Shown: positions 23,799-36,079, numbered from the stretch's first letter. The stretch: 64,000 bases of DNA from Agriotes lineatus (GCA_940337035.1 CALNHX010007783.1:1-64000), one strand, 5' to 3'. Program-made: numbers and translations. Notes: generated from the sequence alone by a model not told the origin.

Positions 23799-23996
23799 CC
23801 GGGGGACCGGTTTCAAAACGGAACATGGCAAGTTTTTAATTTTTAGTAAACAGATGATATGTCGAACGTAATTGATGTCTAAGATCTTTCAGCTTACCCC
23901 CTTTCTTATAGTTTAAAGTTCTGATTTAGGCAAAAAAAATAAATTAAATGTTTCCAGTAACTTTTGCTATATTTGGTTTTGAAACCGGTCACCCGA
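23799..23996. mobile_element. 198-bp foldback MITE, TA target
   Basis: The left end CCGGGGGACCGGTTTCAAAAC matches the inverted right end TCGGGTGACCGGTTTCAAAAC. TA on both sides. It lies 33 bp inside the giant intron. Confidence 0.65.
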
Positions 23997-24194
23997 TATA
24001 CACGGTACTCATCAGATATAATGTCCTAGTGTATACGGATACTGTATGAAGTATTGTAGCAGGTTCAAGTTGTTTTATTACTGGTAACACTGTATATTTA
24101 TTTTTGGTTTTTAAAATTTAAACAAGTTTCTGATTATTGTTCCCTCATGTCAAATGAATTACATAATATAGGCCTTATGGACTGGGTGTACATA

Positions 24195-25925
24195 CAGTGT
24201 GTTTCACTTTTCATGGGGACGGTCATGTATCACAGAAAGTACCCAACCAATTTTGTTCAAATTTGCAAGGAATGTATATATACCCTTAGTGCCACCCAGG
24301 ACACAAGGACACATAAGGTACTACGATGCTCATTTGTTTTCTTAAAAACCGACTACCAAAGCTACTTAATCAAAAGGGAATAAAGTATACAGAGAGATTT
24401 TTCTTACTACGAACATGGCAGACGATATGTCGAATTTACAAATGCCGAGAATTTAACTTTGAAAGTTCGCGTATTTTGTCAGTAGATAATATCTGCTGTC
24501 ATTTCTATCTTAAAATCGATAACTACGAAGCAACGGATCAGTGCAAATTGTAAAATGGTATTATCAGGGTCCAACGGTCCGGGAAATTCAAAATTCTTTC
24601 ACAACATTTTAAAATAGGCGTTCTTTATCGTTATCAACGTTACATGGAGTTATTTCAAATTTTGGAAACTTTGGATGTGTTTCTCCCCAAAAGCACAAAA
24701 GCCCTAATGTTCCCAATGAAGACAGGTATTTAAAAGAGGTTTGTATTACCGCTAATGACTATCCAGACTATTTATTTAAATAAATTGCAGAACTAGTAGA
24801 TTTAGCTGCGATATTCTTCCCGTTGGCCATTTCAGAAGTATGGAATTTTGTGAAACTGTGACAGATATGCCTAAAACTTCCTCTGAAAAGTCGTTTTCAC
24901 TACAACTAACGATTTGAAAAACTGCGTTTAAAAATTAAAAGGGTTGTTCAGAGTACTAGCACTAATACGTTTCTATGATCGCTTAGGATACTATTGTTTA
25001 GCGCAAGAAGGTAGGCTCTTTGAACAAGAGCTAATTTAAACTTCTTGAATTTTGTTGTTTGAAATAAAAATAGTTTTATTTTTGTTTGCATCTTTTTTTT
25101 AATGAGTTAGTTTGTTCGGAAGAAATTATTTCTTTTTTCAGAATGCGTTTTACTTTAAGAACTACCGTCTTTTACTGTACTGTTAATCTCTAAAAATCCT
25201 GTTTTTCAACTCTGAATTTATCACCTGAATTAATCGCAGAATAACAGCACCTCATACATTCTATCTGTGATATAATAATTAATTTAAAAAAATTACACTA
25301 GGCGTCTGCGTTGAACAATTACTTAAACTATCAATGCCGACAACCCGTGGATTAATATCAGAGTACCTTAGACCGACTGTTCATCGGTCTTGGCGTATTT
25401 TTAGGCAATCGTAAATTCGTCTTGATTTACTCGTGTTCGCAGTTCATGAATTTTCACTGTATAACATTTCTTATTCTAATTCCAAGTAAATTATTTAACA
25501 ACAATGAAAAAACTTGATGTGTTTGCTATAGCCACACTTTAGAAAAACGAAAACAGTTAAAGTAATGTTTAAAACTCAGCTATTATTCGAAAAATGATGA
25601 AATAAATGAACAGTATTTTTCAAGTTTGCGTGTTAATATCTTTCTAACGCATAGGAATTTTTGCATGAAAATTTGGCCACAAGGGTGTTCAAAGGCGCGG
25701 ATTAAGATTATGTTAAAAAATTTTGCCGGAAAAAATCGCTAATATTACTTTGTGAAAAAATAGCCCCTTTTTTTCGTCCTAAGACGGATGCCTATGGACC
25801 CATTCTTATGTGTCCTTGTGTCCTGGGTGGCACTAAGGGTATATACATTTCTTGCAAATTTGAACAAAATTGGTTGGGTACTTTATGTGATACATGACCG
25901 TCCGCATGAAAAGTGAAACGCACTG
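24195..25925. mobile_element. 1.7 kb TA-flanked element with long inverted arms
   Basis: The ends CAGTGTGTTTCACTTTTCATG and (inward) CAGTGCGTTTCACTTTTCATG are inverted, and homology continues for over 120 bp (ACCCAACCAATTTTGTTC ... AGTGCCACCCAGGACACAAG). TA flanks both ends. The middle contains what looks like a broken hAT C-terminal piece near 24790-25040. Confidence 0.75.
24790..25040 (+). pseudogene. Possible hAT transposase C-terminal fragment
   Basis: Shifting frames give FPLAISE, SSEKSFS, LKN-V-KLKGLFRVLALIRFYDRL and LFEQELI. The order SERSFS - L+KN - LALI - resembles the hAT dimerisation region. Very degraded, so the family call is tentative. Confidence 0.3.
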
Positions 25926-26248
25926 TATATTATGGTTTTTAGGCAAGCTCTGTAAGTGTTATAAAAAACTAGCTGCCACTTCTGTATAATTTTTTGATGA
26001 GTACAATTGCTGTATAATAATTAGTTTTTTTCAAAATATGGCATAAAAAATTGCATTTTTTTAAAAGAAAGCATAAAAAATGGTAAGTATTTATTTCAAA
26101 AACTTGCACTCATTAATAGCTTCAGTGTAGGTACCATTTATTCAGATTATAGCTATTTAACAGCACCAGGTTCTACATTTAAATTAATAAATAAAAATAA
26201 CAATATATAGGACAGAACAGCAAACCTTTTATTTTGAATTGAAAAATA

Positions 26249-26502
26249 CTGGGTGACCATAAATGATAGTGATTTTTTTTTCTTAGGTTGGCACTGTTAA
26301 AGTGGGTTACCCTGCGGTCACTTTTCAGTCTATGTCAAATTCGTGGTTAGTAGGTTAGGTTTTGTGTCAGTTTATGTCAAAACTGACGCAAAACCTAACC
26401 TGCTAACCTCGAATTTGACATAGACTTAAAAGTGACAGCAGGATAACCAACATTAACAGTGCCAACCCAAGAAAAAAATCATAACCATTTATGGTCACCC
26501 AG
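26249..26502. mobile_element. Foldback MITE, TA target (family A, second copy)
   Basis: Ends CTGGGTGACCATAAATG / CATTTATGGTCACCCAG; centre TAGTAGGTTAGGTTTTG and its inverse. Same family as 4205-4456. It interrupts a hAT-like fragment that continues at 26505. Confidence 0.8.
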
Positions 26503-26504
26503 TA

Positions 26505-26760
26505 TTATCAAGTAAGAAGCTACACGATCCATAGAGAAATTTAAACGGCTATCATTAGTAAATACTTCAGTTTTGAGAAACTTTTTTCGACCTTAATTGC
26601 ACGCCATGACGTCCCAATTTCGCCTTTCAGCATCTTCGATAATTCCTGCATAGGAAGCCATACTGTGTTTCTTTTGAGAATGGCACTAATTTTTTCCTGC
26701 ATTATTTTTCCGGTAGTGCCTAGCCATTGTTGCGGGTCATCTACCTTAGTACCTGGCACT
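26505..26760 (-). pseudogene. hAT transposase C-terminal remnant
   Basis: On the - strand the sequence reads ...LKGEIGTSWRAIKVEKSFSKLKYLL and, after a one-base shift, NDSRLNFSMDRVASYL. This fits the hAT C-terminal signature ERSFSKLK-L-DRRLNLSM-RV. The piece is cut off downstream by the MITE at 26249-26502. Confidence 0.6.
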
Positions 26761-26984
26761 CACCAAAACTTCTGCATGTTTATTTTTAAATTTGTAAGTC
26801 CTTTTGTTGTGAATTAGCCACATAATATTGATTTTGATTGAAATATAGCATTTATCACGAAAAAAGGCATTTTATAGCATTTATGGCACCAACAAATGTG
26901 GTTCATTCCACCCCTTACTACGTGAAACGCCTAAATACGAAATCTGGCCCTAAAGGGACCTACAGTAAGAAACATGGGAAAATG

Positions 26985-28850
26985 GCATTTGACGAACTCT
27001 GATAATAATAGAAGGGTCCGCATAGACGACTATGAGCAACTAAAAATAAAAGCTAACGAATACCAACAAATAATAGCAGAACAAAAACATGCAGATGAAC
27101 AAGACCTAAACACCTTAAATACGAAAATAACCCAGCTCCTATTGAATGCATAAAAAAAAATCAAGAATAAAGACAAAGAGGAACAACTCAGCAGAGATAC
27201 AAAAAACTTGATAGATAGGAGACGACGACTACAAAGCGACAAATAAACAACAGCGTAGAAATAACAGAATTAAACAAAACAATCAAAAGGAAAATTCGTA
27301 CTGACCTATGAAAGTAAAAGAAACCCTAGAAGGTGGAAAGAGCTAAAAGGATACCTTGAGGAAAATCAACGAAGGAAGGTATCAGATAGTTAAACTGATA
27401 GATGATAACAATCTGAAATTGAAAAAACAATAGAAAAGTACTATCAATCATTATATGAAACAAAGGTACAACCACCAGCAGGAAGAACTGAAGATCAAAG
27501 TATGAAAGTACAAAACGTAGGGTCAGAGGAAATTCCGGAAGTAACAACTGAGGAGATAGATTTTGCTATTAGAAGCATGCGTAACAAGAAATACCCAGGC
27601 GAAGACAACATAATAGTATAAATGATACAACATGGTGGAAAACTCATACGGAAACACCTAAAGACCCTATATAACAATTGCCTGACAGAACGTAAAATTC
27701 CAGATGACTGGTTAAATGCATTAGTAGTACTTATATTTCAAAAGGGCAACAAGTACAAACTATTAGCTTGTTATCTGTTTTATATAAAATATTATAAATT
27801 ATAAAGCAAAGACTCGTAAACGAATTTGACAATTACCAACCCCGCGAACAAGCTGAATTTAGGAAAGGATTCAATACCTTAGACCACCTACAAACAATCA
27901 AAATATTAATAAAAAAGGCAAACGAGTATAACGTGCCCCTGTGGATAGCAGTAATAGACTACGAGAAAGCATTTGACTCCGTAGAGACATGGGCAGTATT
28001 AAATGTGCGACAAGGAGACTCGATCTCTCCAAAACTTTTCACTGCAGCCTTGGAGAAGCTAAATCATCTTAGATTTGTTGATGATCTAGTTTTGATAGTG
28101 ATCTAGTTTTGATAGCAAACGATAAGGATGAACTACAGGAGATGCTCAATGAGTTGAACGAAGAGTCAGAGAAGATAGGACTTACGATAAACCTCAGAAA
28201 GACAAAATACCTGACAAACGAAATAGAACAAAATCATGATCAGCATATACTAATACAAGAGCAAAACATTGAAAAAGCCGAATCATGTATATACCTAGGA
28301 CAGAAAATTGAGCTCTCCAAGAACATCCTGAAATCAGATTTAGAAAGAAGAATTGCCTTGGCCGGCACAGCGTTTGGTAGACTAAAAAATATATTAAGAT
28401 CCTATTTAGCAAACACATTAAAGGCAAGAACTTTTGACCAGTATGTGCTACCAGTTCTCGCATACCGAACAAAGACATGGTCGTTCAATAAGAGCATCAT
28501 AAATAGGCTACAAAAAACTCAGAGACCAATGAAGAGAACAATGCTAAATGTAACATTACGGGATCACCTACCTAATACCGAGATCAGAAGGAAATCAAAC
28601 GCATATGCACAACAAGATGGAACTGGGCGGAGGCCATATTGGAAGAACAAACAACAGATGAACGCGTCAAATAATAGAGTGGCGACCTCGACAAAATAAG
28701 AGAAGTAGAGGCCGGCCACAGACAAGATGAACGGACGATATAAATAGAATAGCTGGTTATAGTTGGTTACAGAAGACAGATGATAGAGACCAATGGCGAA
28801 AACTAGGGGAGGCTTACATCTGACGATGGATGACATAAGCTAATGATGAT
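26985..28850 (+). mobile_element. RTE-like LINE, broken reverse transcriptase
   Basis: Conceptual + strand products in several frames follow the order of an RTE-clade polyprotein: IDDYEQLKIKANEYQ linker; EEIPEVTTEEIDFAIRSMRNKKYPGEDN; IDYEKAFDSVETW (catalytic Asp); NVRQGDSISPKLFTAALEKL; LRFVDDLVLI (altered YADD box); a 196-residue open frame at 28109-28699 (LNEESEKIGLTINLRKTK ... YIYLGQKIELSKNIL ... LRSYLANTLKARTFDQYVLPVL). The 3' end carries a short GAT-repeat tail at about 28840-28853, as in RTE elements. Stops and frameshifts show it is dead, and a 17-bp tandem duplication follows the VDD box. The segments between L-RT blocks are shortened by deletion. Confidence 0.85.
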
Positions 28851-29555
28851 GATAATTGCTGTGGCATAAGTAGCTAAATTTTAGAAATGTTGCATTTTAA
28901 GATTTGAAAAAAATAAGGAAGCACATGATAGAAAAAAGAGACAAAAGAGGAAAACAGTGTTGAATATAGAAGAGGTACAAAAAGCAGTAGAACAAAAAAG
29001 ATATGACGAAGGTATAACACAGGGATATCAAAAAGATTGCAAGAAGTACTCGAAAGTATAGAGAAAGAATGGAAGAAAATAGTCAGTTATTCAAAAAGCA
29101 ATAGAAACAAGAGAAATGATGGGGCAAATAGTGTTAAGAAATAAACTGACTAAAGCGTTACAGACATAACAAGAAGAAGACAAAGAAGTCTATAAAGATG
29201 TTGAATGAAAGTTAAAAGGATTAACAGACACGAGAGCCAGAAATAATCAAAAGGTTAAGAAGCAAAAGACAATTACAAAGGAATAGAAATTCGAAATTTG
29301 TATAAAGGAGTTAAGTAAGAAAAGCAAAGATATAACTAGACCCTATACATTAAACAGAAAAATGGGAATTTGTTAGGTGAGAAAGAGGAAACGAAAGAAA
29401 GATGGAAGGAATATTTCTATTAAATATTAAACAACGGCATAAATAAGTTAGACAAAGAGCAAGTAGTAAGAGTTGACAAGGACAACCAATTCATAAAACC
29501 CAGAAAAGAAGAAGTAGAAGAAACCATAAAAAAGCTCAAAAACAACATAAAATAT

Positions 29556-30040
29556 TGTAATGTTTTACGTTCGGACTATTTACAAAATTATACGACGCTT
29601 CTTGTATTAAACATTTATTTACAACGATTAATTACGATTATTTACAAACACAAGAATTATCAAGGCAGAACACAAATTACTTAACTAACTGAACTATTTC
29701 TAATGACAAATACACTCTATTTATTTATATTGCACGACTTAACAGTAATGATTTATATGGTTATATTTATTTGTTATTTATTTCACTAGAGTTATATACA
29801 CACGGGTTCATTTATATTACGCGCTTCGAGTTTGATGAGAACTGGATGAGAACTGCCCTGTTATTCCTGCTGGCACGTATTTATATCTCACGAATAAGTC
29901 ATTCTAGAACAATCGAGACTTTGCTTGCTTGTTCTGGCAAGCGCATGACGCATCGCGTATTAGTCACAAGGCCGCTGACTTCACCCGTCTGAGAGGCTGT
30001 GACTCATATGTCCGCAGCGGCTCGGCCCAAGTTCGTTACA
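29556..30040. mobile_element. Solo LTR, 485 bp
   Basis: Begins TGTAATG and ends CGTTACA, and is flanked by ATAT at 29552-29555 and 30041-30044. The LINE reading resumes on either side (LKNN | KYAGED), so the insertion boundary is firm. No internal coding region remains, as expected from recombination between two LTRs. Family not identified. Confidence 0.65.
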
Positions 30041-30155
30041 ATATGCTGGAGAGGATTTGAAACACAAAAGTTATGAATTAATACCGACAGCTTGAAAAGA
30101 AGAAAAGATGCCAGAACGCTGAGGAAACACTGCAATAATACCTGTCTTAAAAAAC

Positions 30156-31987
30156 CAGGGTTGGCAAAAACCCGGGTTTTTTCAGAAATTATCTGCCCCT
30201 TGGGTTTTTCGGGTTTTTTGTGGGTTTTTTGGGTTTTAGATAAAATCACTTTTTTGCTTTTAAGTATCCTATGTATAAATCTGAATGAATATCAATTTTT
30301 ATTTTTAGGTAATAGGTAGATACCTGGGTAATTCGTAATTTACCTATAAATATGAAAATAAGCATTCTTTAAACATGTAAATCATATACAGTGTGTCCCA
30401 GGATTGATGTTACAAGAGGTGAGATGGTCTGAAAATTTTTGAATTTTATTTTAAGGTTCTGGAATTCGGTCCTGCTTGGTTTGAGAAGAATTTTAAGAAT
30501 ATTTTCAGTTTTTGAAAAACAAGTAGGCCTTGATAGTAAAGCAAAAACTATTTTATTTTCAGGTAAATTACCCTTTCTGTTCATGATACGGCAAAATTTT
30601 ATTAAGAAAAATTGTTCAGAATGAGAAATTATGACCCTATACGAAATTTCAGAAAGATCTGTCAACTTATAAAAAACCGTTATTTTTTAAACTATTTTAT
30701 TTTATTTTCAGGTAAACTACTCTTTTTGTTCATGGTACGAAAAATTTTATTAATAAAAGTTGTTTAGAATGAGAAATTATGACCCTATACGAAATTTCAG
30801 AAAGATCTGTCGATTTAGATTAAAACTTTATTTTTTAGATTAAACAAATTGCATTTATTAAAAATGACGGTTTAATCTAAGTCGACAGAACTTTCTGAAA
30901 TTTTGTATAGGGTCATAGTTTCTCATTTTGAACAACTTTTCTTAATACAATTTTGCCGTATCATGAACAAATAGGGTAGTTTACCTGAAAATAATTTAAA
31001 AAATAACGGTTTTTCCTAATTCGACAGATCTTTCTGAAATTTTGTATAGGACCATAATTTATCATTATGAACAACTTTCCTTAATAGAAGTTTGCCGTAT
31101 CATGAAGAAAAAGGGTAGTTTACCTGAAAATAAAATAGTTTATGCTTCCCTGTCAAGGCCTCCTTGTTTTTCAAAAAATTCAAATATTCTTAAAATTCTT
31201 TTCAAACCAAGCAGGACCGAATCCCAAAACCTTAAAATAAAATTCAAAAATTTTTAGCACATCTCATCTCTTGTAACATCAATCCTGGGACACACTGTAA
31301 ATGGGGTTACATTTATAGTAGTAGGTTTATCAAATAATGTTCTACAGTAAGGGGTATCCACTGTCAATCCAGTTCCTTCAAGGGGAATCCCCCATTCAAT
31401 CATTTCCCAGTTTAGAAGCATAGATGTGGTCATCACACAACTTTCTTTTACTGCTTGTAAAATTTTAATTCTGTGACTTTCTAAACCTATGTTTCCTAAG
31501 AAAACTTTTGACAAAAGTAATAGTTAATTATGTAATATTAAAACAGTTTGTAAAAAATATTCCCATTATCTTTATGAAAATCTAATTTTTGCGATTTTTT
31601 CAAAAACTATACTTTCTACAAAACAACTGTTCAAACGAAAATTGCAGCTAATTTTATAATAATATAGGATCCTGTTCTATGAAATATAATTTTTACTAAA
31701 CAATTATGAACCGATGGTATAAATTTTCAGTCTGATCCATTAGGTGACTCACAGACTGACAGACATCACTTCGAAAACCGCAAATATCTCTAGTTTGAAA
31801 AAATTATGATTTACTTTTTTTAATGATAGAAAATGTTACTAATGGAAGATTTTATACTACTACTTACAGCTTTGGAATACTTTCTTTGTCAATTTTTGAA
31901 AAAACCCATATTTAGTCTAAAACTCGCGGGTTTTTTCAGGTGGGTTTTACCCGAAAAAACCCACTGGGGAAAATCATGCCAACCCTG
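30156..31987. mobile_element. Nonautonomous hAT element
   Basis: Ends CAGGGTTGGCAAAAACCCGG and (inward) CAGGGTTGGCATGATTTTCC share the hAT-type CAGGGTTGGC. Both ends carry GGGTTTTTTC-type motifs. The flanks TAAAAAAC and TTAAAAAC are an 8-bp duplication differing by one base. It interrupts the second LINE. A foldback element (30389-31297) lies inside; no transposase is encoded. Confidence 0.75.
30389..31297. mobile_element. TA-flanked foldback element nested in the hAT element
   Basis: Ends CAGTGTGTCCCAGGATTGAT / ATCAATCCTGGGACACACTG are perfect inverted repeats with TA on both sides. The arms contain four copies (two per arm, inverted) of a roughly 100-bp unit with GAAATTTCAGAAAGATCTGTC, so tandem and inverted repetition are combined. 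Two long ORFs (30369-30665 -, 31042-31257 +) are mirror images made by the arms. Confidence 0.8.
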
Positions 31988-33119
31988 TTAAAAACTAAAA
32001 CGAAACACAATGAAACAGTAATTAAGAGGGATATCCTTGCTAGGCGTGACCTACAAAATGGTAGCAACACTAAGTGAAGTAAGGTTCGAAGCAATAGTAG
32101 AGCCGTTGATAGGAGAATACCAGGAACAACCTATCAATTGTTTATGCTGAAAAAAGTACTAACAACCTGCTGTGAGTATAAAATTCCAACAGTTGTACTG
32201 TTTATAGATTCAGTAGAGGGAAAGATTCATCAAAATAATGAAAGAGTTCGGCATACCGAACATGACGTGGAAACAACAAGTGACATAAAAGTTAAAGAGA
32301 AACGTCAGAAGACTTTATAACCAGAACTCTCAACATTAGTATTTAACATGGTATTAGAAAAAATTATTAGAAATAGAAAAGAGCTGATCGAACAGAGAGA
32401 TGCTTATAATGTATAAAAGCAATCAAGTGCTAGGCTATGCAGATGAGGTGGCCATAATAGCAAGAAATGAAAGAGTGCTAAAGAATACAAGACGAATAAT
32501 AGAAGCGGCGTATAAGATGACATTATAATTAAATCAAAAGAGAAGCAAAATGCTGAGCCCAAGATACAAGAAAAAAATTTGACGTAAATACACCATTAGG
32601 AAAAATGAAATTTGAAGAAGTAGAGGAGTTTGTTTAATCACTCAAGAATAATGAGCAAATTTGAAGGAAAAAAAAGAATTTTGATGCGAGAATTAGCAAA
32701 GCAAACAGATGTGCTGCAGCGTTGAACCACCTAATGAGATTTTAACAGTTATCTAGAAATGCAAAATTAAGTATTTGCAAGACAATCATGAGATCGGAAA
32801 GGAAAATAATTGGAAGATTAGTGGGAGGAAAGAAAATTAAAGATTGATACGTAAGAAGCTCAAATCAAGATAATATCTACAAGGAGCTGAAAATTGATAT
32901 TGTAATAAAATCAAGAAGACAGAAATAATGACAGAGGAGAGGACAGTAAAGGAAATAACCTGGAGAGTACCGGATTACAAGAAATAAATCCTAACAAATC
33001 TAAAAAAAAGATGTAAAGAACTGGAAAAGTAAAACCAAAAACAAGAAGTAAGAGTATAACGTAGAACGTAATTTTCTTAAGCAATAGATGTCGTAATTGG
33101 CCCTTGGTGTAGAATTGCT

Positions 33120-33448
33120 CCATGCATCACAGGGATTCCAATGGTTTCAAACTTTAATGTTTTAATTATTTACTTCCCTAATTATTTTAGAGGTAAACTG
33201 TGCAAGTGCTTTTGTAGAAAAAAAAATACTTCATGTATTCATAGTATTTCTTGCAAATTTCTTTTTTATGAAAGGTGAAAAATGTAGAAAACTAAAACTG
33301 ACAAAAATCAGTGATGCTTTGGAATTCTTAAATCAAAAAGCTACAGTTTTCACAGGTAAATTAAGTTTCTGCACTGGCATAAGATTATATACAGATTGTC
33401 CAAAATCCGTTTTGAACATAGGAAATTAATGAGAGCGACAAGGAAGTC
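33120..33448. other. No feature recognised
   Basis: Intronic AT-rich sequence between LINE debris and a foldback repeat. Confidence 0.3.
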
Positions 33449-33759
33449 ATAAACAAAATGAGTAGCAGGACAAAGACAGAATGTAATCGTGGCTAGCTAA
33501 ATTTTTAAACTAAAATTAAGTCAATGAAACAAAAACACTTTTGTCAAATATTTTATCTGTCATCAAGAGTATAAAGTGATGTTTAAATAATTATGTAAAT
33601 AGTAAACAATAGTATATTTAAACCTCACTTTATACTCTTAACGACAGCTAAAATATTTGACAGAAGTGTTTGTTTGTTTCATTGACTTAATTTTAGTTTA
33701 AAAATTTACCTAGCCATGATTACATTCTATCTTTGTCCTGCTACTCATTTTGTTTATGT
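33449..33759. repeat. Foldback repeat, about 310 bp
   Basis: AACAAAATGAGTAGCAGGAC pairs with GTCCTGCTACTCATTTTGTT, and homology continues inward through TTTAAACTAAAATTAAGTCA / TGACTTAATTTTAGTTTAAA and ACTTTATACTCTT, leaving a short loop. No target duplication established. Confidence 0.7.
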
Positions 33760-33839
33760 ATAGTTATTTGCAATGTATTAGCAAAACATGTTTATCTACG
33801 ACCACTACTAAAAGTAGGCCTTTTAGCGCTAGCTTGTTT

Positions 33840-34345
33840 CACTAAAAGTGACGTTTTATAGTTTACCGTGTTTAAAGAAATCAGCTGTTTACTTTTAGCA
33901 CATGTGCTAAAAGTGAAGCGAGTTCAAAACTACAATTTCGAACTGCAAGTGAAGTTGTAAAGCTATTCTAGTTGCTTCTTGCGTTACAGATAAAGCGTTT
34001 TTGAAATAATTAAAGCGTTATGTAATGAATACAGTCATATGTGGAGTATTAATAATTACATTTCGTAACTCACTTTTGACAGCACGGGCGTGGCCAAACA
34101 ATCGCCACCGCGGCGCAGGCCTACTATTCATTATGACAAAAATTAAAAACGTCGCAGATGCGAACCTTTCTTAAATCGATATTTATGGATTAATAACGGT
34201 AAAATTAAGGTTGTAGATAAAATATTGTATGCAACGCGTGCTAAAAGTCGTTTATGCGCGAGACATGTTATGAAACTCAGCCTCCGGCTTCGTTTCATAA
34301 TTTTCATGTCTCGCGCATAAAAGTCGACTTTTAGCACTTGTTGCA
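33840..34345. repeat. Foldback repeat with CTAAAAGT motifs
   Basis: The motif TGCTAAAAGT / ACTTTTAGCA recurs in both orientations near 33893, 33905, 34228 and 34328. Positions 34226-34340 form one long hairpin: GTGCTAAAAGTCG ... GCGCGAGACATG ... TGAAAC on the left return inverted on the right. Confidence 0.65.
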
Positions 34346-34384
34346 TAAATAGCTATTATCTACTCCTACTGCACAGTGGCCATG

Positions 34385-34540
34385 AATTATGATTCATAAT
34401 TCACGGTTTGCAGCCAATCATAAAATTCTATTTTCATTATTCAATAGTTTGCAAATTGCAACCAATCAGAAAATTCTATTTTCATTATTCAATAGGTTGT
34501 AGCTAATCACAAGATTCATACTTATTATTCAATGACCTTT
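34385..34540. repeat. Tandem repeat, about 57 bp, 2.7 copies
   Basis: Three successive units contain AGCCAATCATAAAATTCTAT / AACCAATCAGAAAATTCTAT / AGCTAATCACAAGATTCATA, each followed by TTATTCAAT. Each unit includes a CCAAT-type pentamer. Confidence 0.7.
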
Positions 34541-34619
34541 GAAGTTAACAGCTGTCACAAATGTCATAATTCTGAAATATGAACACAAGGCTCCTATTGC
34601 ATAGGAGTAGATAAAATAT

Positions 34620-34740
34620 CGTATTATATTCGCTATTATGGCCATTATTCACTCAGATGCCTTGCGCCACAAGCCGAAGGCTTGTGGCGCAAATGTCATC
34701 TTCGTGAATAATGGCTGTCATAATCGCTCATATAATAATA
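34620..34740. repeat. Hairpin with perfect 14-bp inner arms
   Basis: GCGCCACAAGCC and GGCTTGTGGCGC form a perfect short-loop hairpin (34674-34701). Outer arms TATTCGCTATTATGGCCATTATTCAC return imperfectly as GTGAATAATGGCTGTCATAATCG. Confidence 0.7.
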
Positions 34741-35104
34741 TACTAATTTACTTATTGATAATAATTTTATTCAACGAAAACTAAAAAATTTAATATGTGT
34801 GGTTACGTCATCAGTTCTGTCCCAATATTAAATCACTACAAAATAAAACAAATGAAATCAAGAAATAATAATTATACAGGGTGTCCAAAAAATGGCGGAT
34901 AAATTCTACGGGATGCCTAGTGAACCCTGGAAAAATATTTAAAAAATTCCCTGGGCCGTATTTTTCAAAATATTTCTGGTCAAAGGTGGGTAATAAAATT
35001 CATTTATTTAAATAACTGGTGTATAATTGTGTCAGATATATCCGGGACTTATTAATTGAGCCTACTAGATGCAAAACTCTGCGTTTACACTGTTAGTGAA
35101 TTTG

Positions 35105-35975
35105 TGCTAGAGGCAAAAAACTGTTAGTAAGATCACAGGATCTTGGGGGCCAATTCACCTCAGAGTTTCTGGAAATGATGCGATCATCGAACTTCGAGTT
35201 CAATAAGGCGATCGTTTCATAGCTTGTATGGGATGTTGCGCCATCTTGTTGAAATCAGAACTCATTCACATCCATTTCATTCAATTTAGGCCACAAAAAT
35301 TCTCTTAGCATGTTACGGTAACGCTCGGAATTAACAGTAACAGTAGCTCCATCGCATCTTCAAAGAAGTATGGTCCAATAATGCCATGGGCCCATAAAGC
35401 GCACCAAACAGTCACTTTGAATGGATGCATTGCTTGTTCAAAAACCACATGGGGGTTCTCTGAGCCCCAAATTCTATAATTCCACTGATGTGAAAATGAG
35501 CCTCGTCGCTGAATATGATTTTTGATGAAATTTTATTTCCTCTGCAGAACCCAATTAACGAATCTACGGCGTTGTAAATGGTCCAACGGCTTGAGTTGCT
35601 GGGTTAATTGGATTTTGTAGGGATGTAAACCAAGATCCTTCGTTAAAATCCGTTGCATAGTGCCATAGGTCATGCCTAGTTGTTGTGCCCGGTGACGGAT
35701 TGAAGTTTTTGGTTGTTCAGGCACATTAACACTCATGGCAGCAATGTTTTCATTTGAACGAGCTGTACGAGGATGCCGATACTTTTTACGATTTTCCACC
35801 GATCCAGTTTCTTCAAATCGTCGCACTATTCCACGGATTCCCGACTCACTAGGACGATTATTTTGACCGAAGTAGTCTCAAATTTTACAAAATGCCTTTT
35901 TGATGGAACGATCATTTTCGTAGTACGTTGGAATAACTTTTACTCGTTGCACGGTTGAAAAAAACTCCATCGTTC
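35105..35975 (-). pseudogene. Mariner/Tc1-type transposase remnant, opposite strand
   Basis: Reading leftward from 35975: MEFFSTVQRVKVIPTYYEND, SESGIRGIVRRFEETGSVENR, HPRTARSNENIAAM, the second helix-turn-helix AQQLGMTYGTMQRILTKDL-LHPYKIQLTQ, FVNWVLQRK, then after stops IWGSENPHVVFEQAMHPFKVTVWCALWAHGIIGPYFFED. This is the N-terminal paired HTH and the middle of the insect transposase family typified by GSVRN-PRSARTPENI. The first catalytic segment has lost its DEAHF motif. Inactive. Confidence 0.8.
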
Positions 35976-36079
35976 CAATTGCCAAAGTCTAAACTGACGT
36001 TTGTCAACAAATGTTTTCATGGCTATTGCAATATATGTCAGATAGCGACAGTCAACATCCACACTAACCGTTGGATCAC

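Larger units (their letters stand above)
28900..33110 (+). mobile_element. Second LINE copy, split by a solo LTR and a hAT element
   Basis: Fragments in order: EEVQKAVEQKRYDEG... (28960), EEVEETIKKLKNN (29510), KYAGEDLKHK (30044), then after the hAT insert ITLLGVTYKMVATL...FEAIVEPLIGEYQ (32020), VLGYADEVAIIARNERVLKNTRRIIEAAYKM (32430), KFEEVEEFV (32610), and a C-terminus with GRLVGGKKIKD, KSRR, TVKEITWRVPDY (32810-32980). This is the usual order of an insect endonuclease/reverse-transcriptase ORF. The catalytic YADD is YADE here. Many stops; inactive. Confidence 0.8.

Noticed and set aside
30369..31257. Two similar ORFs on opposite strands as a gene pair
   Set aside because: They are mirror images created by the inverted arms of a foldback element.
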